The notes beneath the pieces were generated by a model that was given only the letters and a program-made list of their open reading frames with translations, was not told the origin of the DNA and made no database searches. Both the position numbers and the translations under genes were made by a program. From positions 1 through 6,554 of the forward strand of contig JAMONG010000253.1 in the NCBI GenBank assembly GCA_027066595.1: 6,554 nt of DNA, written 5' to 3'. Source of the stretch: Sulfurovum sp. GTDB taxonomy: Bacteria; Campylobacterota; Campylobacteria; Campylobacterales; Sulfurovaceae. This document shows positions 1 to 3,824 of this stretch, piece by piece (position 1 is the stretch's first letter; the number at the start of each line of letters is the position of its first letter).

Positions 1-43
1 ATCAAATCATATATTCAATCTTAACCCAATATTTATATATTTT

Positions 44-66
44 GTATAAAAACAACCTATATAGGT
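44..66 (-). terminator. Weak terminator-like inverted repeat after truD
   Basis: Read on the minus strand, downstream of the truD stop, the perfect 12-base palindrome ACCTATATAGGT is followed by TGTTTTTATAC. As RNA only a 4-bp stem with a 4-base loop is possible, so this is a poor terminator and could be chance in an AT-rich gap. The rest of 1-102 shows no gene and no other clear signal. Confidence 0.2.
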
Positions 67-102
67 AGAAGTAAAATAATAAATGTTACTGATAGATATT
101 AC

Positions 103-1221
103 TTATGTTTTAGAGTTTGATTTATTCAAAGTAGTTTCCTTCAAAGAAAACTTCCCAACTTCTTCTAAAAAAGTCGTAGCATAAGAGCCTTTAGGTAGAT
201 AAAACTCAACAGTGAGCTTTTTAGTGTCAGGATTGTACTCTGTTTCTACCTCTTTTGGCCATATCCATGCAAAGCGTCTGTCTCCTTTTAGGGCATTAAG
301 CTCTGTGTCGTCATAAGGCTCTTCTAGGTAGTAGGCATCACTTTTTGAACGTTCTACCGTTGCACCACAGAGTAGTCCTGTGGGACTTAGTTTTTTTTGA
401 TTAAAGGCTTCGGCTGATTGATACATATCTTTGACATAGCCTAGCTTACCGTAAGGGTAAGGCATGATGATATCCCCCAAAAAGAGCTTAAAAAAGTGTG
501 GTTGTTTAGCAAGTACTTGCACCAGTTCTAGTGGGTAGTCTAGTTTTTTCGTAGCCACTTCTACACTGTTAGAAGCGATAATACTAGAGAGTTTCACACG
601 TTCACCCAGCCATCTGTTATAGAGGTAGCTTTGGTAGGCAGAGACGAGAAGTTTCTCTTTACTTCCTTTAAGGCGTTTACCTGAGTGGGCTATCTCTTTT
701 CCTTGGAGGTATGAACGGCTGTCTTCACCAAAACGTTGGTATCCATAGTAGTTTGGTATACCTTCTTTTTGCATCTTTTTAGCAGTGGTATTAAAAAACT
801 TAGCATCTTTTGCATCGATATCATGTAAGACTATGGAGAAGCTGTTTCCTTTTAAATGTCCTACTTTTATGGGTGTTTTGTTGTAGGTACGTTCGAGTAT
901 TTCTACACGTTCAGTGGTGAGGTTTTTATTTAGTTCTCTTTCGGCTTGTTTGGGTATGGAGATGTACTGTATCGTAGTAGCACTCTTGTCTTTAAGTCCT
1001 GCATAGCCTATGTCTCGTTCTTGAAGCCCTGTGGCTTTGGCAAGAACAGTGATGAGCTTCCATGTACTCATGTCAGTCTTTTTAATTTTGAGTATGAGGT
1101 AGTTACCTGTGTTGCTAAAGGTGTAAAGAGGTATCTCTTCTACGAAGAAACGTTCAACAGTTTGTTTAAAATCAAAAGAGAGTGGGGTATGGGTATAGGC
1201 GTAAGTTTTAATGTGATTCAT
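103..1221 (-). CDS. truD: tRNA pseudouridine(13) synthase TruD
   Basis: TruD isomerises uridine 13 of tRNA (Glu type) to pseudouridine in the cytoplasm. The protein is full length for the family (372 aa from the start chosen here). Counted from that ATG, the signature GYAGLKDK carries the catalytic Asp at residue 78; NYYGYQRFG is at about 157-165, and the C-terminal KGSYATTFLEEV block is also family-typical. The TRUD insertion domain lies between the two catalytic-domain halves. The frame stays open to an ATG at 1251, but that adds only MPTQIRYNSN, begins inside a perfect palindrome and has no ribosome site. The ATG at 1221 starts MNHIKTYAYTHTPLSFDFKQ, which fits the family N-terminus better. 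No Shine-Dalgarno precedes it either; a TATAAT lies 6 bases upstream, so the mRNA may be leaderless. Dodecin lies 62 bases upstream on the same strand. Function is confident; the start is likely but inferred. Confidence 0.95.
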   Translation of the reverse strand: MNHIKTYAYTHTPLSFDFKQTVERFFVEEIPLYTFSNTGNYLILKIKKTDMSTWKLITVLAKATGLQERDIGYAGLKDKSATTIQYISIPKQAERELNKNLTTERVEILERTYNKTPIKVGHLKGNSFSIVLHDIDAKDAKFFNTTAKKMQKEGIPNYYGYQRFGEDSRSYLQGKEIAHSGKRLKGSKEKLLVSAYQSYLYNRWLGERVKLSSIIASNSVEVATKKLDYPLELVQVLAKQPHFFKLFLGDIIMPYPYGKLGYVKDMYQSAEAFNQKKLSPTGLLCGATVERSKSDAYYLEEPYDDTELNALKGDRRFAWIWPKEVETEYNPDTKKLTVEFYLPKGSYATTFLEEVGKFSLKETTLNKSNSKT

Positions 1222-1227
1222 ATTGGA

Positions 1228-1233
1228 ATTATA
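1228..1233 (-). promoter_or_regulatory. Putative -10 box of truD promoter
   Basis: On the minus strand this reads as a perfect TATAAT, followed by TCCAAT and then the ATG at 1221. Transcription normally begins about 7 bases after the -10 box, which puts the first transcribed base on or next to the A of the ATG. No TTGACA-like -35 is seen 17 bases upstream (the hexamer there is GGCATA); weak or absent -35 boxes are usual in Campylobacterota. Inferred from sequence only. Confidence 0.55.
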
Positions 1234-1241
1234 GCGTATTT

Positions 1242-1261
1242 GTGTGGGCATATGCCCACAC
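1242..1261. repeat. Perfect 20-bp palindrome upstream of truD
   Basis: The half-site GTGTGGGCAT is followed at once by its exact reverse complement ATGCCCACAC, centred between 1251 and 1252. It sits 22 bases after the dodecin stop codon and covers the region from about -35 to -17 relative to the inferred truD start, so it is well placed for an operator. As RNA it could form an 8-bp GC-rich stem with a short ATAT loop, but AAATACG rather than a T-run follows on the minus strand, so it is not a standard intrinsic terminator for dodecin. It might be an operator, a 3' stabilising hairpin, or both. Confidence 0.6.
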
Positions 1262-1283
1262 TTTGAAAGATAAATTTAGAACA

Positions 1284-1487
1284 TTACTTAATGAGAAAAG
1301 AAATCTTTGCATTGATACGGTATTTGACTATCTTATCACCATCTACTTTTGCAGACATATTGGTAATGTTGATACCTTTAATGTTCTTTATGCTTTTGCT
1401 TGCAGCTTTTACAGCACTGGCTGTTGCATCTTCCCAAGATTTTTCTGATTGAGCGAGGACTTCTATTACTTTGACTACTTTTGACAT
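1284..1487 (-). CDS. Dodecin family flavin-binding protein
   Basis: Dodecins are small proteins that assemble into hollow dodecamers storing or buffering flavins in the cytoplasm. This 67-aa protein has the usual length and strand-helix-strand-strand layout: KVVKVIEVLAQS, the SWEDAT helix start at 17-22, helix to about residue 34, NIKGINI, then DGDKIVKYRINAKISFLI. The Trp that stacks on the flavin in characterised dodecins (N-x-x-W just after the helix) is Gly38 here (NIKG), as in a subset of dodecin-like sequences, so ligand binding may differ. The start is well supported: AAGGAAAAGAT precedes the ATG with 7 bases after the GG. A TauE/SafE-like gene ends 60 bases upstream on the same strand, and a palindrome lies in that gap. 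Family assignment is confident; flavin binding is inferred. Confidence 0.9.
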   Translation of the reverse strand: MSKVVKVIEVLAQSEKSWEDATASAVKAASKSIKNIKGINITNMSAKVDGDKIVKYRINAKISFLIK

Positions 1488-1519
1488 ATCTTTTCCTTTT
1501 TAATGTTATTAGACTTTAA

Positions 1520-1538
1520 TGATAGTTTAAAAGTATCA
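1520..1538. repeat. Imperfect AT-rich palindrome before the dodecin gene
   Basis: TGATAGTTTAAAAGTATCA reads as an inverted repeat with eight of nine base pairs matching around a central A; the one mismatch is G/G. It lies 33-51 bases upstream of the dodecin ATG, in the short gap after the TauE/SafE-like gene, where an operator could sit. The size and AT-richness resemble repressor boxes of the Fur/PerR type, but I cannot match it to a specific consensus. A chance palindrome in AT-rich DNA is possible. Confidence 0.3.
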
Positions 1539-1546
1539 ATGAACTA

Positions 1547-2338
1547 TTAACCACATTTCCCAGGGGCACACTTCATACCGTTAAACTTACCTGTGAGTGG
1601 TGCATCTTCATCTATGCCCTCAGAGTGCATTTTGTCCATCATGGCTTTCATCTCTTCAGGATGGGCGATAAACTTGTATCCTTTTGTCAGGGTGAAAACA
1701 CCATAGACGATGACAAGCAGTGCCGCAAGTTTCATCATCGTGCCTCTTAGGTTTCCTTTTTGTAAAAACTTGGTGACAAAGCCTAAGAAAAAGAGTGCAG
1801 GAATGGTCGCAAGTCCAAAAGTAGCCATCACTACTGCACCGCCTAAAGGGCTAGCCGTACTCGCAGCAAAGATGGCAAAAGAGTAGACAAGCCCACAAGG
1901 TATGATGCCATTGAGCATCCCTAAAAGGTAAAAACTTCCATAAGACTTTGAACCCATCAGTTTTCTAAAACTGTTTTGATACCAAGCATACTTAGAGACA
2001 GACCACTCTGCTGAGTTTAGAAACTTTATATTTCCTATGAGGCTTAGCCCTGCAAGTATCATGAGTACACCTGTAATGACAAAGAGTACACCTTTAGTCG
2101 TAGGGGTAAAAGCAAGCACTTGTCCCATATAGCCAAAGATTGCCCCTAAGATGGCATAGGTTGTTACCCTACCAAAGTTGTAGGCTAAGTGAGAGGCAGT
2201 TTGCTGCATATAAGAAGACTTTTGGTCTATCTTCGATGAAGAGTACGCTACCACGATACCCCCACACATACCTATACAGTGTCCTACCGAACCTAAGAAG
2301 GCAGTTGTCAAAATAATGATTAAGTCAATGTTCCCCAT
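1547..2338 (-). CDS. TauE/SafE (DsbD_2/UreH-like) family membrane protein with Met/Cys-rich tail
   Basis: This 263-aa inner-membrane protein has about six transmembrane helices (near 5-30, 58-78, 84-104, 134-157, 164-190, 202-221). Family signatures are GSVGHCIGMCGG (16-27, Cys21 and Cys25), YNFGRVTTY (53-61) and NGIIPCGLVYSF (143-154, Cys148). Proteins of this type are annotated as sulfite exporter TauE/SafE family, and relatives are often found with cbb3 oxidase assembly or copper genes; the paired Cys recall the DsbD membrane core. The soluble tail (223-263) is rich in Met and His (Met230, 233, 234, 237, His238) and ends in MKCAPGKCG, which looks like a soft-metal site. Substrate is therefore uncertain: copper handling, thiol transfer and sulfite export are all possible. 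GGATAG gives a Shine-Dalgarno 8 bases before the ATG. It is transcribed divergently from the TerB-like gene and may share a transcript with dodecin. Confidence 0.85.
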   Translation of the reverse strand: MGNIDLIIILTTAFLGSVGHCIGMCGGIVVAYSSSKIDQKSSYMQQTASHLAYNFGRVTTYAILGAIFGYMGQVLAFTPTTKGVLFVITGVLMILAGLSLIGNIKFLNSAEWSVSKYAWYQNSFRKLMGSKSYGSFYLLGMLNGIIPCGLVYSFAIFAASTASPLGGAVVMATFGLATIPALFFLGFVTKFLQKGNLRGTMMKLAALLVIVYGVFTLTKGYKFIAHPEEMKAMMDKMHSEGIDEDAPLTGKFNGMKCAPGKCG

Positions 2339-2366
2339 AAAATCTATCCATTTGTTAATTTGTAAA

Positions 2367-2379
2367 ACTATAGTATACT
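2367..2379. promoter_or_regulatory. Back-to-back -10 boxes of a divergent promoter
   Basis: The sequence ACTATAGTATACT contains overlapping -10-like hexamers on both strands. The plus strand has TATAGT (2369-2374) and TATACT (2374-2379); the minus strand has TATACT (2377-2372) and TATAGT (2372-2367). The 53-83 base gap between the divergent TauE/SafE-like and TerB-like genes must hold both promoters, and this is the only good candidate. Starts would fall near 2386 on the plus strand and near 2360 on the minus strand, giving short leaders of about 36 and 22 bases. Inferred from sequence only. Confidence 0.45.
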
Positions 2380-2409
2380 TTTGTTAAAAGAGTGTTAAGA
2401 TTTAAACTT

Positions 2410-2414
2410 AAGGA
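2410..2414 (+). promoter_or_regulatory. Ribosome binding site that sets a GTG start
   Basis: AAGGA lies 7 bases before the GTG at 2422. The more upstream in-frame GTG at 2392 has no such site and would be only about 6 bases from the inferred transcription start. This favours 2422 as the start of the TerB-like protein. Confidence 0.6.
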
Positions 2415-2421
2415 TATCGTA

Positions 2422-2859
2422 GTGTTTAAAAGCTTGAAGCGTGCTTTACGAAAAATGTTTAGAGAATTTTTGGTGCATCACTATAGTTCTTTGGAGTATA
2501 GAGCCAAGGTATTTACCTTGATGGTCTCTGCCAATGATGAGATATGTGAATGTGAAAAACAGAAACTCAAAGAGATGGCCCATAGTATTTATGGGGATGA
2601 TTTAGACCGTGCAGAGTTGTTGATAGATACGATTAATGAGTATCATACCAAGATAATGACCAACAATGGTTTAGACTTTGAACACCTTATTCAGCTTGTT
2701 GAAAAAGAGAGTAAAGAAGTACCTCGCTTTGTCAAAAAGATAGATATGGATATGCTTAGAGAACTACAAGCCTGTACAGAAGATGAGGAAGATGTACTTT
2801 TTCAAGAGCGTATTTTGGAGTTTTTAGGCACACTTATCAATGAATATGGTACAAAATAA
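2422..2859 (+). CDS. TerB-like alpha-helical protein (hypothetical)
   Basis: From the GTG at 2422 this is a 145-aa, all-helical, acidic, apparently cytosolic protein without a signal peptide or membrane helix. Two segments resemble the TerB (tellurite resistance) pattern of a helix, an acidic turn and an Asp/Glu-rich helix: FTLMVSANDEICECEKQKLKEMA early in the protein and LRELQACTEDEEDVLFQERILEFLGTLI at the C-terminus. TerB-like domains bind divalent metal through such acidic turns; whether this one does is not shown. No other ter genes are present, so a role in tellurite resistance is not implied. The frame extends to another GTG at 2392, but AAGGA is correctly placed only for 2422; an ATG at 2458 is a further alternative. 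The TAA stop shares its last A with the ATG of the acylphosphatase gene, suggesting translational coupling and an operon. The gene is real with good confidence, but the family call is moderate. Confidence 0.65.
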   Translation: MFKSLKRALRKMFREFLVHHYSSLEYRAKVFTLMVSANDEICECEKQKLKEMAHSIYGDDLDRAELLIDTINEYHTKIMTNNGLDFEHLIQLVEKESKEVPRFVKKIDMDMLRELQACTEDEEDVLFQERILEFLGTLINEYGTK

Positions 2860-3134
2860 TGCAGTGGTATAGATGTATCATCTTTGGAAATGTACAAGGC
2901 GTTTTTTATCGTAAGTCTGTCTCACAAGCGATGATGAAAAGACAATTTAAAGGTTATATACAAAATCTTCCAGATGGCACAGTAGAAGTAGTGGCAGAGG
3001 TTTTTGATGATGAGTTTGAAGCCTTTCTTTCCATACTTAAAGAAGGTTCGCCACTCTCAACTGTTAATGACATACAATATGAAATCATAGATGATGCTAC
3101 ATTCAATACTGATGGCTTTGAGATAAGATATTAA
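2859..3134 (+). CDS. Acylphosphatase
   Basis: Acylphosphatase hydrolyses carboxyl-phosphate bonds such as those in acetyl phosphate, carbamoyl phosphate or 1,3-bisphosphoglycerate in the cytosol. The 91-aa length is exactly typical. The phosphate-binding loop GNVQGVFYR (10-18) carries the essential Arg18, and GYIQNLPDGTVEVVAE (32-47) carries catalytic Asn36. Both key residues are intact, so the enzyme should be active. The ATG overlaps the stop of the TerB-like gene by one base (TAATG) and has only weak Shine-Dalgarno complementarity of its own, so translation is probably coupled. The next gene's ribosome site overlaps this gene's stop codon. In vivo substrate is unknown, as for most bacterial homologues. 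Confidence 0.95.
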   Translation: MQWYRCIIFGNVQGVFYRKSVSQAMMKRQFKGYIQNLPDGTVEVVAEVFDDEFEAFLSILKEGSPLSTVNDIQYEIIDDATFNTDGFEIRY

Positions 3135-3138
3135 GGAG
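3133..3138 (+). promoter_or_regulatory. Strong Shine-Dalgarno overlapping the acylphosphatase stop
   Basis: AAGGAG lies 5 bases before the ATG at 3144 and shares two bases with the TAA of the acylphosphatase gene. It is the best ribosome site in this gene group, and it is the main evidence that the 65-aa Cys/His-rich frame is translated. Confidence 0.65.
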
Positions 3139-3143
3139 TAGAG

Positions 3144-3341
3144 ATGAGTTCAGGTTGGGGATGCCAATTTATGGGAACGATGGATGAAGACAAAGAGTGG
3201 TGTCTAAAGCTGCACCACCACTGCGAACCAGGATGCAAGGGTTGCATCATAGCAGGGCAGGTAGCCTTTAGCAAACCCAATATCTCAGAAGAACAAGAGC
3301 GTAAAGTCAAAAAACGCTCTGACAATCCACTAGAAAGATAA
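3144..3341 (+). CDS. Small Cys/His-rich protein, unrecognised
   Basis: This encodes 65 residues that I cannot place in a named family. Five Cys (7, 20, 27, 31, 34) and three consecutive His (24-26) are all in the first half, with the cluster HHHCEPGCKGC at 24-34 preceded by WGC (5-7) and WC (19-20). Such spacing suggests a bound zinc or iron-sulfur centre. The second half (45-65) is charged, helix-prone and rich in Lys, Arg and Glu. There is no signal peptide or membrane helix, so it is probably cytosolic. It is likely a real gene: AAGGAG (3133-3138) lies 5 bases before the ATG, overlapping the acylphosphatase stop, and it fits tightly between two recognised genes with a 17-base gap to ychJ. 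An antisense frame over the same stretch has no supporting features. Confidence 0.75.
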   Translation: MSSGWGCQFMGTMDEDKEWCLKLHHHCEPGCKGCIIAGQVAFSKPNISEEQERKVKKRSDNPLER

Positions 3342-3358
3342 ACCAAGGACAATATACT

Positions 3359-3820
3359 ATGATAGAACCCTGCTACTGTAAAAGTCAAAAAAGTTTTTCG
3401 ACATGTTGTGAACCTTTTTTACGTGTGTTAGAAGTACCATCAACTGCCCTAGAGCTAATGCGTTCTCGCTACAGTGCGTACTGTTTGGGTGATGTAAACT
3501 ATCTACAAGCTACCACCCATGACCACACTTGGACAGATGAAGAGTTAAAGTTTATACAAGAGTGGGCAGACAACAGTTTTTGGCAACATTTGGAGATAGT
3601 GGAGTCATCTGAAGATATAGTAGAGTTTAAAGCCCACTATATCTTCGAGGGAAAACAGCATATGCATCATGAGAAATCGACATTTTTAAAGGTCAATGAC
3701 ATGTGGAAGTATGTGGATGGTGAGATTTATGAAGACAAGGTCACCTTTTTACGTAACGAAAAATGCATCTGTGGAAGTGGAGACAAATACAAACGCTGTT
3801 GTTTCAAACGGCTTGGCTAA
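3359..3820 (+). CDS. ychJ: YchJ family (UPF0225) protein with two SEC-C zinc motifs
   Basis: This 153-aa protein matches YchJ in length and layout. An N-terminal SEC-C-type motif (Cys5, Cys7, Cys16, Cys17) is followed by LMRSRYSAY (33-41), the family hallmark, then an NTF2-like middle domain (about 25-128), and a C-terminal SEC-C motif CICGSGDKYKRCC (136-148). SEC-C motifs bind zinc through C-x-C-x8-C-C and are known from the SecA tail; the biochemical role of YchJ itself is not established, though a protein- or ribosome-related role is often guessed. The N-terminal motif reads CYCKS rather than the common CPCGS, while its four ligands remain intact. AAGGA (3345-3349) lies 9 bases before the ATG. 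The gene is the last of the plus-strand run and ends 4 bases from the stop of the convergent transglutaminase gene. Confidence 0.9.
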   Translation: MIEPCYCKSQKSFSTCCEPFLRVLEVPSTALELMRSRYSAYCLGDVNYLQATTHDHTWTDEELKFIQEWADNSFWQHLEIVESSEDIVEFKAHYIFEGKQHMHHEKSTFLKVNDMWKYVDGEIYEDKVTFLRNEKCICGSGDKYKRCCFKRLG

Positions 3821-3824
3821 ATCG

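Noticed and set aside
1219..1251. truD start at the ATG at 1251
   Set aside because: It would begin within the perfect palindrome, upstream of the TATAAT, with no ribosome site, and would add ten residues outside the family N-terminus.
1242..1261. Standard Rho-independent terminator of dodecin
   Set aside because: The stem is GC-rich but is followed by AAATACG on the minus strand instead of a run of T.
946..1448. Plus-strand open frames of 106 and 68 codons opposite truD and dodecin
   Set aside because: They are antisense to well-recognised genes, have Cys/Phe-rich unconvincing compositions and no ribosome sites; they are shadows of the minus-strand genes.
1547..2338. Firm call as sulfite exporter
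   Set aside because: The family label is generic; the Cys motifs and Met/Cys-rich tail fit metal or thiol chemistry at least as well.
2422..2859. Tellurite resistance function
   Set aside because: Only a TerB-like helical pattern is visible and no other ter gene is present, so the resistance label is not supported.
3131..3388. Minus-strand 85-codon frame opposite the Cys/His-rich gene
   Set aside because: It overlaps three plus-strand genes, shows no family features, and the opposite frame has a strong ribosome site and operon position.
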